Assembly (NCBI GenBank): GCA_900766245.1
Contig: CAAFUR010000033.1
Location: 1 to 64,000, forward strand
Reading direction: 5' to 3'
DNA: 64,000 bases
Source of the DNA: Veillonellaceae bacterium
GTDB taxonomy: Bacteria; Bacillota; Negativicutes; Veillonellales; Veillonellaceae
In this document: positions 34,032 to 42,928 of the stretch, piece by piece
Numbering within the stretch: the stretch's first letter is position 1
Layout: each line of letters starts with the position of its first letter
Made by a program: the position numbers and the translations under genes
The notes under the pieces: model-generated
What the model was told of the DNA's origin: nothing
Databases searched by the model: none
Seen by the model: only the letters and a program-made list of their open reading frames with translations

Positions 34032-34952
34032 ATTTTAGACTTCAAGCGTTTTACCTTAGAAGATAAGCCCCGTATTGATGCGTATTTTGGAGAGCATCAT
34101 TATGAAGCGTCAGATAATAGTTTTACCACATTGTTTATGTGGCAAGATATTTATGGCATTACTTGGGCAGAAGAAGAAGGCGTGTTATTTATTAAAGGTG
34201 GTGGAGTGACAGAATCTCCATTTATGTTACCACCGTTCGCAGGAAAAGATGCCAAGTTTGTAGATGGATTACAAATGGCGAAAGAGTGGTTCAAGGAAAA
34301 TCAAATTCCATTCTTGTTAAAAGGTGTAAACCCAATCATGATGGAACGGATGCAAAAGCTGTGTCCAGACTGCTATGAATTTACACCAGACCGTGACAAC
34401 TTTGAATATATTTACCGTACAGAAGATATGATTACTTTAGCGGGTAAAAAGTTGCGCCAAAAGAAAAATCATTTGAACCAATTCCGTATGCAATATTCTA
34501 ACTATGAATATATGCCAATTGATGAAAATACGATTCCTCTTTGTCGTGAAGCGGCAGCACAATGGGTGGAGACACACCATGAAGAGGGCATTGAAGATGA
34601 ATTAACTGCTATCAATTTGCTGTTTGATCATTGGGATGCATTGGGCCTTGTAGGTGGTTGCATTAAATTGTTCGGACGAGTAGAAGCTTTCACCATTGGG
34701 GAAATGTTGAATGAGTATATGGCGCTCATTCATATTGAAAAAGCAAATCCAACTATCCGTGGTTTGTACCAAGCTATCAATAATGAATTCATTCGTCATG
34801 AATTTGCAGATACAAAGTTTATCAATCGTGAAGAAGATATGGGCTTGCCTGGTCTTCGCATGGCGAAAGAGTCGTACAACCCAGATCATTTTGCTGAAAA
34901 ATATGATGCTCGTTGTGCAAAACAAGGCGCTTGTGAGGATAGTCATCCATGA
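34032..34952 (+). CDS. DUF2156 family protein, ATT start
   Basis: A 306-residue protein of the DUF2156 family, whose GNAT-like fold is related to the C-terminal domain of phosphatidylglycerol lysyltransferases. Conserved stretches are FTLEDKPRID, then EASDNSFTTLFMWQDIYGI, the basic helix GKKLRQKKNHLNQFR and the IHIEKANPTIRGLYQAINNEF region. Homology clearly runs upstream of the first ATG/TTG codons (34131), so the real start must be earlier. The only sensible codon is the ATT at 34032, 8 bases after AGGAGG. ATT starts are rare and usually linked to autoregulation. lysE overlaps its stop by four bases. The aminoacyl or acyl substrate is unknown. Confidence 0.8.
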   Translation: MLDFKRFTLEDKPRIDAYFGEHHYEASDNSFTTLFMWQDIYGITWAEEEGVLFIKGGGVTESPFMLPPFAGKDAKFVDGLQMAKEWFKENQIPFLLKGVNPIMMERMQKLCPDCYEFTPDRDNFEYIYRTEDMITLAGKKLRQKKNHLNQFRMQYSNYEYMPIDENTIPLCREAAAQWVETHHEEGIEDELTAINLLFDHWDALGLVGGCIKLFGRVEAFTIGEMLNEYMALIHIEKANPTIRGLYQAINNEFIRHEFADTKFINREEDMGLPGLRMAKESYNPDHFAEKYDARCAKQGACEDSHP

Positions 34953-35557
34953 CCTACTTTTGGGAAGGATTGCTCATCGGGTTTGCCGTGTTGGCGCCCA
35001 TAGGAATGCAGAATTTATTTATTATTAATACAGCATTGGTACAAAAGGTGTCACGTATTATTACAACGATTTTAATCGTGGCATTTTTCGACCTCACCTT
35101 GAGCGTGTCAGCCTTTTATGGCATCGGTGCTATCTTTGACATATGGCCATTTTTGAAAGGCATCGTTTTATTGCTAGGTGGGGCGGTTATCTTTTACATG
35201 GGCTACACCGTGTTCAATTCGGAGCCGAATGTATCTCATGTAGATACGAATGTGACCATCTGGAACATTGTTACCACTGCCTTTGCGGTGGCATGGCTGA
35301 ATCCACAGGCACTTATCGATGTGACCATGATGTTCGGTGCTGTGAAAGCCAGCATTCCAGAAGAAGCCTCTCTCTATTTCTTGTTGGGATACATCGTGTC
35401 AGCCTTTGTTTGGTTTGGAGCGTTATCGACGATCATTCACAAACTATCAAAGCGCATCAAGATTTCGCAATTGGTATGGATTAATCGGATTTGTGGGTTG
35501 ATCTTATTCGGGTATGGCGCTAAATTGTTTATAGATGGAGTGTTATTGTATATATAA
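34949..35557 (+). CDS. LysE/ArgO family amino-acid exporter
   Basis: A 202-residue membrane protein with six hydrophobic helices and the family motif GFAVLAPIGMQNLFII near the start, plus AVAWLNPQALIDVTMM in the middle. Family members export basic amino acids. It starts with an ATGA overlap with the DUF2156 gene, so the two are one operon; this may link lysine pools to the DUF2156 enzyme. A terminator lies 150 bases downstream. No regulator of the LysG/ArgP type is next to it. Confidence 0.88.
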   Translation: MTYFWEGLLIGFAVLAPIGMQNLFIINTALVQKVSRIITTILIVAFFDLTLSVSAFYGIGAIFDIWPFLKGIVLLLGGAVIFYMGYTVFNSEPNVSHVDTNVTIWNIVTTAFAVAWLNPQALIDVTMMFGAVKASIPEEASLYFLLGYIVSAFVWFGALSTIIHKLSKRIKISQLVWINRICGLILFGYGAKLFIDGVLLYI

Positions 35558-35705
35558 ATAGATACATACATCATGTCTTGCACCTTTCAATGAAATGCTG
35601 TCATATTTAAAATAACTCATATCACCCTTGCTTCTAGATTTTAGAAATTAAAAGAAGTATACTTATATGCAATAATTGGGGTATGTGTTCGAGGATGCAT
35701 GCTTG

Positions 35706-35732
35706 AAAGAGTCAGCTAAGCTGGCTCTTTTT
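35706..35732 (+). terminator. Terminator after the lysE unit
   Basis: Stem 35706-35716 with 35720-35730, loop taa, one G-T pair, followed by T residues. Confidence 0.8.
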
Positions 35733-35862
35733 CTATGTCTGTAAACTTTCACAAAAGAAGTGTATAAAGGGTCTAGCAGTAGGCCCTTATTTTTTTATAT
35801 AATAATAGAATAAAGTATACGAACTGTTTTCTATGTACCATAGCGATGGAAGAGGGGTTATT

Positions 35863-37053
35863 TTGAAATTTAGAATTGCCAAAGAGTCAGACACAAAAGA
35901 AGTAAAACGTTTGTGGGCCTATTGTTTTGAACCAGAAGATCATCCATTTTTTAAATATTATTTTGATACGGCTTATGAACCAGACAATACGATGGTCGGC
36001 ATCGATCGAAGTTATTTGGTGAGCACCGTTCATTTACGACAAAATACCATTCGTGTTCGCGGTGTGGACCTACCTATGTCTTACATGATAGGGGTTGCCA
36101 CAGACCCGATTGTACGGCGTAGCGGGGTGGGTAAAAAATTATTGCAAGCCGCCTTAGGGGAACTGAAAGAACGTGGACAAGGCTTAACCATTTTAATGCC
36201 ATCTTCTGCAGGGTTTTACCAAAACTATGGCTGGGATTTGTATGCCCATCAATGGGTACAAACTATGAAACTAGATGAGTTAGCGCCGCTGTTAAAGAAA
36301 CTGGATAAAACCTTATCCTTTGGTATGTTGCGATCTCCACGAGAATGGAAACGCTTAGCAGGGGTCTATGAAACGTATACAAAACCATTGTCCGGCTATG
36401 CGGTACGAAAAGAAAAAGAATGGGTTCGTTTGTTGGAATCTATTTTTGCAGAAGGCGTGCAAGTGGGATATGTAAAAAATGATTCCGGGCAATTAGAAGG
36501 CTATTGCTTCTATCGCTTAGGAGAACCTGAGATCGGGGTGAGCGAGTTTGTGTACACCACTCGTCGGGCTCAGAAAGCATTGCTGAACTTCTTGTACAAC
36601 CATCGCTCTCAAGGTGAAAGCGTACGTTGGAATGAAGGTATGATTGATCAAGGCTATATTTTTCACACAAATGGAAAAACAGGACACAGTACGATGCCAT
36701 TCATGATGAGCCGTATCGTAGATGTCAAACTCGCTATGGAAAGCATTCCTGTACCGGTGGCGTTAGAAGGAGCCATCCAATTTGGGGTGAAAGACCCATT
36801 ATGCGAGTGGAACCATGGTACCTATGTAGTATCCTATAAAGAAGGCAAAGCGCAAGTGGTGAAACATAAAGAACATGTGGATATCAATGTGAAATTAGTG
36901 TTCTCCGTAGGGGCGTTGAGCTTATTGCTGATGGGGCGCATGAGTGCTACAGAACTTGCTTTTGAAGAAACACTAGAAGGACCAGATGATATATTAGAAG
37001 TGTTAAATCGAGCCTACCCAAGACAAAATACATATATTAATGAATGGTGGTAA
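35863..37053 (+). CDS. Eis-like GNAT acetyltransferase
   Basis: A 396-residue protein with the Eis layout. An N-terminal GNAT domain has the acetyl-CoA loop VRRSGVGKKLLQAAL. A second degenerate GNAT domain and a C-terminal SCP2-like domain (VDVKLAMESIP, then VKLVFSVGALSLLLMGRMSATEL) follow. The conserved LMPSSAGFYQNYGW motif supports this. Eis enzymes acetylate amines, in some cases aminoglycosides, but the substrate here is unknown. The TTG at 35863 is chosen: it follows GAGGGG by 5 bases and gives the usual N-terminus, whereas the frame from 35833 has no ribosome site. Confidence 0.85.
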   Translation: MKFRIAKESDTKEVKRLWAYCFEPEDHPFFKYYFDTAYEPDNTMVGIDRSYLVSTVHLRQNTIRVRGVDLPMSYMIGVATDPIVRRSGVGKKLLQAALGELKERGQGLTILMPSSAGFYQNYGWDLYAHQWVQTMKLDELAPLLKKLDKTLSFGMLRSPREWKRLAGVYETYTKPLSGYAVRKEKEWVRLLESIFAEGVQVGYVKNDSGQLEGYCFYRLGEPEIGVSEFVYTTRRAQKALLNFLYNHRSQGESVRWNEGMIDQGYIFHTNGKTGHSTMPFMMSRIVDVKLAMESIPVPVALEGAIQFGVKDPLCEWNHGTYVVSYKEGKAQVVKHKEHVDINVKLVFSVGALSLLLMGRMSATELAFEETLEGPDDILEVLNRAYPRQNTYINEWW

Positions 37054-37061
37054 GAATATAG

Positions 37062-37096
37062 AAAAGCGAACCTTGAGAAAAGAGGTTCGCTTTTTT
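37062..37096 (+). terminator. Terminator after the Eis-like gene
   Basis: Stem aaaagcgaacc (37062-37072) with ggttcgctttt (37084-37094), followed by T residues. It marks the left edge of the restriction-modification island. Confidence 0.88.
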
Positions 37097-37118
37097 GTTA
37101 AATATTCGCATATTGGTA

Positions 37119-37155
37119 TGTTATAATACAGGTATAGTTCGTTAAAATGAACTAT
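37119..37155 (+). promoter_or_regulatory. Island promoter with controller-type operator
   Basis: TGT before TATAAT (37122-37127) makes an extended -10. Transcription would start about where a perfect inverted repeat begins: atagttc (37134-37140), 8-base spacer, gaactat (37149-37155). The position over the start site suits repression by the small XRE protein encoded next. Confidence 0.55.
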
Positions 37156-37226
37156 TTAATGGAAATAACGATATTTTATATTGAAATTGATGACATATAT
37201 TAACGAATTGAATGCGGAGGAATAAT

Positions 37227-37442
37227 ATGTCAAGATTATGTTATAAAAAGTTGTTTAAGAAGCTTATAGATGTAGATATGAAAAACATAGAACTTATGGA
37301 AAAAGCAAAAGTTAGTAAAAGTACCTTTTATAAACTTAAAAATGGTGATAATGTCACGACAGATGTTTTGCTTCGAATATGCGATGTATTACATTGTGAT
37401 ATATCTGATATAGTAGAATGTGTGGAGGATAAGGAATGTTAA
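37227..37442 (+). CDS. Small XRE-type regulator of the R-M system
   Basis: A 71-residue helix-turn-helix protein of the Cro/cI type (KNIELMEKAKVSKSTFYKLKNGDNVTTDVLLRICDVL), lacking any other domain. Such proteins commonly precede C5 methyltransferase genes and control them. The ATG at 37227 follows GGAGG; an upstream ATG at 37212 overlaps that site. The methyltransferase gene overlaps its last seven bases. An inverted repeat over the promoter is the likely operator. Base composition is A+T-rich like the rest of the island. Confidence 0.82.
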   Translation: MSRLCYKKLFKKLIDVDMKNIELMEKAKVSKSTFYKLKNGDNVTTDVLLRICDVLHCDISDIVECVEDKEC

Positions 37443-39124
37443 AGGTAGGAACCGTATTTAGCGGTATTGGATCTATTGAGCATGCATTAGATAGAATGGG
37501 AATAGAATATGAAATTGCATTTGCATGTGACAATGGAGATGTAGATATCTTATCAAAAAAGGTTGAAGAAAATATTATATCTATAGAAAGTGAAATAGAA
37601 GAAATATCAGCTATTTCAGAATTATATAATAAGGAAATTTTAGAATCTAAAGATGAACTGAGAGAAATTAAAACTATCCTTTTAAAGGAAAATATTAATA
37701 TTGAATTACTAAAATCAATATATGATAAATATATTAACAGTAATAAACTCAATACCTCTCAAAGCAAAGCTTATCAAAAACTTTTTTTTGAATTATCAAA
37801 TTTCAAATATTTTGAAGACCAAATATTAGTTGCTATGAAATTAAGTATTAAGTTGGAATCTGATATAAAAAAGAGTTCATTGTCAGACATAGAGACTGAA
37901 GGTTTAATCCAATCAATAAATAATACCCCTTATAAAAAAATTGTCAAAAGAATAAAGTTATTAAGTGAAAAACTTTCTATGTTACATGAAAGAATTAATA
38001 CTGAGTTTTATAGAAAGGAAGTTTTTTCTATAAAATCAAAATCTGAACAGAAAAAATATGTAGATAGTTTATATCAAAAATATGATTCTCAAAATAAAGT
38101 TAAGCAAGCATATATAGCAAACTATAATATTTCTGATGATGCATTTCATTGGAATGTGTCATTTCTCGATGGAACACATTATAAAAATAAAATTGATTTA
38201 TTTGTTGGCGGAAGTCCTTGTCAATCGTTTAGTTTAGTTGGTAAACAACGAGGGCTTGATGATACAAGAGGAACTTTATTTTATGAGTATGCTCGACTTA
38301 TCAAAGAGATTCAACCTAAAGTATTTATTTATGAAAATGTGAAAGCTATTTTATCAAATGATAACGGTGAAACATGGAAAACTATTACAGAAATATTTGA
38401 TAATTTAGGATATAATTGGCAATATGACATATTAAATGCTAAAGATTATGGTATTCCTCAAAATCGTGAAAGAGTATTTGTAGTGGGATTTAGAAAAGAC
38501 CTTAAGGTTGAGGAGTTTTCATTTCCATCTCCAAAAGAGTTAAAAAAGACAATGAAGGACTTTTTGTTGGATAACGTATCTGGAAAGTATTATTTACAAA
38601 AAAAAGGTGTTGATTTCGTATTATCTGATAAAAATTTAGATAAAAGATATACTCAAATTGATGGTGATATACAATTGTGCCAAAAGAAAAATCAACAATT
38701 TAATTGGCATGGAGATTTTGTCTTTGAAGAAGAAAATCATAATAAAGAACATTTAATGGAAGATCTAGAAAAATATTTTTTGTCTGAAAAAGTGAAAAAA
38801 TATGTTTTATCTTCTGGAACTAAGGGTTTCTATTCTAAACCAGAAATTGATTTAGATATTGCAAGACCTCTTTTACAGTCTATGCATAAAATGCATCGTG
38901 CTGGTGTAGATAATTATGTAACAACAAATGGTAGATTAAGAAAACTTACTCCAAGAGAGTGCCTTCGTTTAATGGGATATTGTGATAGTTTTAAAATTGT
39001 TGTTTCTGATACAGCTACATATCAACAATCTGGAAATTCAATTGTTGTAGATGTACTGATTAATGTTTTATTAGAAATATTTAAATCCTATCCTGATTTT
39101 ATAGGAGAAAATAACCATGAGTAA
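37436..39124 (+). CDS. DNA cytosine-5 methyltransferase with long insertion
   Basis: A 562-residue methyltransferase that protects host DNA. Motif I (GTVFSGIGSIEHAL) lies at 5-18, motif IV with catalytic Cys262 is GGSPCQSFS, motif VI is ENV at 300-302 and motif VIII is GIPQNRERVFVVG. The C-terminal NGRLRKLTPRECLRLMG and QQSGNSIVV are motifs IX and X. The distance from motif I to motif IV is about 240 residues, far above the usual 50-80. The extra part (about 38-205) is lysine/glutamate-rich and predicted helical or coiled coil. The sequence is strongly A+T-rich (17 G/C in 60 bases at 37861-37920). Confidence 0.92.
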   Translation: MLKVGTVFSGIGSIEHALDRMGIEYEIAFACDNGDVDILSKKVEENIISIESEIEEISAISELYNKEILESKDELREIKTILLKENINIELLKSIYDKYINSNKLNTSQSKAYQKLFFELSNFKYFEDQILVAMKLSIKLESDIKKSSLSDIETEGLIQSINNTPYKKIVKRIKLLSEKLSMLHERINTEFYRKEVFSIKSKSEQKKYVDSLYQKYDSQNKVKQAYIANYNISDDAFHWNVSFLDGTHYKNKIDLFVGGSPCQSFSLVGKQRGLDDTRGTLFYEYARLIKEIQPKVFIYENVKAILSNDNGETWKTITEIFDNLGYNWQYDILNAKDYGIPQNRERVFVVGFRKDLKVEEFSFPSPKELKKTMKDFLLDNVSGKYYLQKKGVDFVLSDKNLDKRYTQIDGDIQLCQKKNQQFNWHGDFVFEEENHNKEHLMEDLEKYFLSEKVKKYVLSSGTKGFYSKPEIDLDIARPLLQSMHKMHRAGVDNYVTTNGRLRKLTPRECLRLMGYCDSFKIVVSDTATYQQSGNSIVVDVLINVLLEIFKSYPDFIGENNHE

Positions 39125-40688
39125 CGATAAGATTGTAGTACCTATACCTAGTAGTTTTGTAAAAAAAGATTTAAAACTATATGTAGATAGTGGAAATGGA
39201 GAAAGTAAATTATTTATATCGTCTATTAACAAAAAAGATGAACTGGATTTATTTTTTGAAAATTTTTCGGATTTAAATAAATATTATTTTTCACGAGAAA
39301 ATTTAATTGACTATTTGAAATTTTCCAAAATAGAGTATCTTGCTAACAAGTGTAATAAATATAAAAATGTTAACGAAAACTATTATAATGACAAAGTGAA
39401 CTTTGTAAACTCATTAGATGAATATATAACTTTTGATATCCTGAAGTTTGAAGACAAGGCGCGATACTATATTAGAGCAACAGAAAATAGTAAAAAAACT
39501 TTTGATTCAATTTTGAGAGAAATAGTTTTACCTAAAATAAGTAATTTGGAAATTATAAAAGATAAAAATAACTTTTTGTTTAATTTAGTGTTAAATTATG
39601 AAGAAATAAAAAAGACTACTTCTGACACAAAGAATGATAAACAAATAGATTATAGTTCACCATTCATTAATAAGCCTCACCAAAGAATTTTCTTTGGTGC
39701 ACCAGGCACAGGAAAAAGCTTTAAACTTAATGAAGAGGCAAAAGAATTTTTTGGTGACAATTACGAACGAGTTACGTTTCATTCTAATTATATGTATGGT
39801 AATTTTGTGGGAGCATTCAAGCCTTTTCCAAATATACTAAAGAACATAGATGGCTCTATAAAAAAAGACGAAGATGGAAATATACAAGAGTCTATAACGT
39901 ATAAATATATTCCAGGAGTTTTAATGAAACAATTGGTTAAGGCGCTTAAAAATCCATCTGAAAACTATTTGTTATTAATAGAAGAGATTAATCGTGCCAA
40001 TGTTTCTGCTGTATTCGGAGATATATTTCAATTATTGGATAGAGCGGGTGATGGTGAAAGTGAATATGTAATTGCCACATCGGATGAACTACAGAACTAT
40101 CTAAAACAAGAGCTTGAAAGTGTAGAGCTAGGTCAGGACATACAAGGAAAATTAGGAGTAGACTTTAAACGGTTATATTTACCTAAAAACCTTTATATTT
40201 GGGCTACGATGAATAGTGCAGATCAAGGTGTTATGCCAATGGATACTGCCTTTAGAAGAAGATGGGAATTTACGTATTTAGGTATAGATGAAACGGCGGA
40301 TGTGAATAGAGAGGATTTTTCTAAGTATAAGTTTAAAGTAAATAAACAAGAAATAGTTTTATGGGATGCATTCAGAAGAGAAGTTAATAAAAAACTGTCA
40401 GCCTTAAATATTCCAGAAGATAAATTAATTGGACCTTACTTTATTTCAAAATCTATGTTAGAAAAGACTGATTTAGATGAATTAACAGAAATTATTAAAA
40501 ATAAAGTGTTAATGTATTTGTATGAAGATGTGGCTAAGGCCTACAGACCTGCGTTATTTGCGGAAGGTAAATACGCAACTTACTCTATGGTGTGTAGAAA
40601 CTTTGAGGAAAATGCGCTACATCTATTTAAAGGGAGTCTATCAATAGAAACTGAAATAATTGAACATATGGTTGATAATGATATGTAA
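39117..40688 (+). CDS. McrB-like AAA+ ATPase/GTPase of the R-M system
   Basis: A 523-residue protein. The C-terminal two-thirds are an McrB-type AAA+ motor: Walker A GAPGTGKSF (194-202), Walker B LLLIEEINRAN (285-295), the McrB-like sensor ATMNSAD (363-369) and DTAFRRRWEF. The first 180 residues are unrelated to known motifs and are probably the DNA-recognition part. By analogy with McrBC and LlaJI, it forms a hexamer that translocates DNA and drives the nuclease encoded next. GTP or ATP use cannot be decided. It overlaps the methyltransferase gene by 8 bases. Confidence 0.9.
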   Translation: MSNDKIVVPIPSSFVKKDLKLYVDSGNGESKLFISSINKKDELDLFFENFSDLNKYYFSRENLIDYLKFSKIEYLANKCNKYKNVNENYYNDKVNFVNSLDEYITFDILKFEDKARYYIRATENSKKTFDSILREIVLPKISNLEIIKDKNNFLFNLVLNYEEIKKTTSDTKNDKQIDYSSPFINKPHQRIFFGAPGTGKSFKLNEEAKEFFGDNYERVTFHSNYMYGNFVGAFKPFPNILKNIDGSIKKDEDGNIQESITYKYIPGVLMKQLVKALKNPSENYLLLIEEINRANVSAVFGDIFQLLDRAGDGESEYVIATSDELQNYLKQELESVELGQDIQGKLGVDFKRLYLPKNLYIWATMNSADQGVMPMDTAFRRRWEFTYLGIDETADVNREDFSKYKFKVNKQEIVLWDAFRREVNKKLSALNIPEDKLIGPYFISKSMLEKTDLDELTEIIKNKVLMYLYEDVAKAYRPALFAEGKYATYSMVCRNFEENALHLFKGSLSIETEIIEHMVDNDM

Positions 40689-40705
40689 TATATTGGGAGA
40701 GTACT

Positions 40706-42121
40706 ATGTATACAGTTATATTACAAGAATTGAAACCGTATTCATGTATTGAGCTGCAGGAGTTATTTAAGGTTGATGAAAAAACATTAAAAGAAATGCT
40801 GAGCTCTTTATCTCTAATGAATATTGTTAAACAATTATCCAATGATGTCTCAAAAGTAGATTTTGAAGAGTTTTTAGATATAGATACTATCGATCGGTTA
40901 AGTTCACAGTTAGAAGGTACTCTATACCTTTTTAAATATGTGGGAATGCTTGCTATAGGGCATATTTGTATCATTGTATATCCTAAATATATTACTGAAT
41001 ATCAATCTGATGCACAAAATAACTTTAAACTTCTGAAGCAATTAATTTCTGTTATTAGAAAATATAAGTCGAAGGAGCAGAAAGTAGGGGGAAGTGACCC
41101 TTTAAGTGTTCATAATGTTAATCTTTTATCTATCGTATTAGAGTTGATTAATAATTATAATGAATATGGTCTTTACAGTAATAATCGTGAGATTATAGAA
41201 CAAAATGGTGAAGGTGGAATTCTTTGGGATACAACAATCAATTCTAGTACAGCTTACTTTTCTAATAGAGTGCCATTGTATCTAGACACATTCACCGCTA
41301 ATCATATTATTAATGAATATGACTATTTTCGCAGGTTACATGCGTATATTTTAACAGCTGCTTGTAGTAAAGCTGAATATATTTTAAATATTCTTGATAT
41401 GAATATTGTTAAAATAAGTTCAGATGATCTTGATGTTTTTGGTAGCAAAGATTACATTATATATCGTATTAATCAAGAACTAACGACTCAGTTTGTTACA
41501 TATAAGCAAAATATTCTGAAACTTTTAAAAAGATATATAGAAGAAGATAGGACTACATCTCTTTTAGATAATATATCATTTGTAGGTACCACAAGTTTTA
41601 ATTTAGTGTGGGAAGATGTGTGTTCCGTTGTTATGAATGACTGTATCAACAAACCAATAAAAGAACTGGGGTTGCAATACACTAAAAATAAAAAGCAATC
41701 GGCATTACTCTCTGATGTGATTTCAAAACCTAAATGGAAACATGAAAAGTCGGGGAATGTCCATGTTGCTAACAAGACATTAATACCTGATATTATATCA
41801 ATTGAAGATAATCAGATTGCAATATATGATGCGAAGTATTACAGCATAAAACTTAATGATTCTACAGTAAAAAATCAACCAGGTGTATCTGATGTGACAA
41901 AACAATATTTGTATGAATTAGCCTACCGAGATTTTGCTAATGAAAACAATCTTTTGATTAGTAAAAATGCATTTTTAATGCCTACTGATGGTGATGAAGA
42001 AATACATTTGGGCGATGCAAGCATGGATATATTTCATGCCTTAGACGGAATTAACTTTAACTCGATAAAGATTATTTTAAAGCCTTGTGAAAAAATGTAT
42101 GATTTATATTTAAACTCTTAA
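40706..42121 (+). CDS. LlaJI/McrC-type restriction nuclease
   Basis: A 471-residue protein of the LlaJI restriction endonuclease/McrC class. The N-terminal half contains the family stretch LYLFKYVGMLAIGHICIIVYPKYI and a helical LLKQLISVIRKYKSKEQ. The nuclease core near the C-terminus has the PD-(D/E)xK pattern: Pro361-Asp362 in LIPDIISI and Asp375-Ala-Lys377 in IAIYDAKYY. It is the cutting partner of the ATPase encoded just upstream. The unit ends here. The sequence is A+T-rich like its neighbours. Confidence 0.88.
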   Translation: MYTVILQELKPYSCIELQELFKVDEKTLKEMLSSLSLMNIVKQLSNDVSKVDFEEFLDIDTIDRLSSQLEGTLYLFKYVGMLAIGHICIIVYPKYITEYQSDAQNNFKLLKQLISVIRKYKSKEQKVGGSDPLSVHNVNLLSIVLELINNYNEYGLYSNNREIIEQNGEGGILWDTTINSSTAYFSNRVPLYLDTFTANHIINEYDYFRRLHAYILTAACSKAEYILNILDMNIVKISSDDLDVFGSKDYIIYRINQELTTQFVTYKQNILKLLKRYIEEDRTTSLLDNISFVGTTSFNLVWEDVCSVVMNDCINKPIKELGLQYTKNKKQSALLSDVISKPKWKHEKSGNVHVANKTLIPDIISIEDNQIAIYDAKYYSIKLNDSTVKNQPGVSDVTKQYLYELAYRDFANENNLLISKNAFLMPTDGDEEIHLGDASMDIFHALDGINFNSIKIILKPCEKMYDLYLNS

Positions 42122-42192
42122 ATAAAGTTTTTAGAGACATATCGAGTGGCTATATTAAAAATATGTTAGATTATGAATGAAAGAGAGAGAAT

Positions 42193-42816
42193 ATGAAAAA
42201 ATTAACCACATCTATTTTACTAGCACTATTCAGTGCCACTATCTTTACGCCAGCCCATGTAGAAGCTAGCTGGTTGTCTAAAACATGGAAGAAGGTTGAA
42301 AAGTCTTGGAATGAAGCGGGCACACAAAGCACATCAACAGAAATAAGCAGTCCTTCTGAGGGGACAGTTCGATTGCCCCAGCGATCTGACTATCCTAGTA
42401 GCTATAATTATGGCTATAAAAAAGATATGGGATTAAATGATATTGAGTTTGTTGTACTGGGCGTTCCATTTGGAGCAACTATGGGAGATATTAAGAAAAG
42501 CTTAGGCACTCCTACATATGAAGGAACTAATTTGAGGTACGGTGGAGTTACATTTTATAATGGAGCTATCAAAGGAAATATAACAGATAGAGATTCTGTT
42601 AGATATATAACAATTACCAATCGTGATGCCACGACGTATCGAGGAATAGCTGTAGGTGATTCATTGGAACAGGTCTATAAAGTCTATGGTAAGCCTATAT
42701 ATATTTTTGAAGATAATTCATGGTTTTATGGTATGTTTGTATGGGGTGGAGACAATCTTTTTGGTATCAAATTTAAAAATGATGGTAAAAAGGTTACAGA
42801 AATTTTCATTGGATAA
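42193..42816 (+). CDS. Secreted paralogue, tandem copy 1
   Basis: A 207-residue protein with a signal peptide (KKLTTSILLALFSATIFTPAHVEA-S). A short amphipathic start to the mature part (SWLSKTWKKVEKSWNEAG) and a serine/threonine-rich linker come next. The C-terminal domain (about 85-207) is shared with the protein at 19385: VLGVPFGATMGDIKKSLGTP, YGGVTFY, the NRDATTYRGIAVGDS block, then YGKP and WFYG. The function is unknown. Its first ~140 bases, including the gagagagaatatg leader, are nearly identical to copy 2. Confidence 0.78.
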   Translation: MKKLTTSILLALFSATIFTPAHVEASWLSKTWKKVEKSWNEAGTQSTSTEISSPSEGTVRLPQRSDYPSSYNYGYKKDMGLNDIEFVVLGVPFGATMGDIKKSLGTPTYEGTNLRYGGVTFYNGAIKGNITDRDSVRYITITNRDATTYRGIAVGDSLEQVYKVYGKPIYIFEDNSWFYGMFVWGGDNLFGIKFKNDGKKVTEIFIG

Positions 42817-42928
42817 CAAATTAGATATAATGAGTGCATTAAAATGAATACAAACTGTAGCTAAGTCAGTATAGATTTCTTCAACGCAGTTGTTTATAGA
42901 AGTATTGAAAGAGAAGTGGAGAGAGAAT

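Noticed and set aside
34131..34952. TTG at 34131 as the start of the DUF2156 gene
   Set aside because: Family similarity extends 33 residues further upstream, and the only good ribosome site is at 34018-34023.
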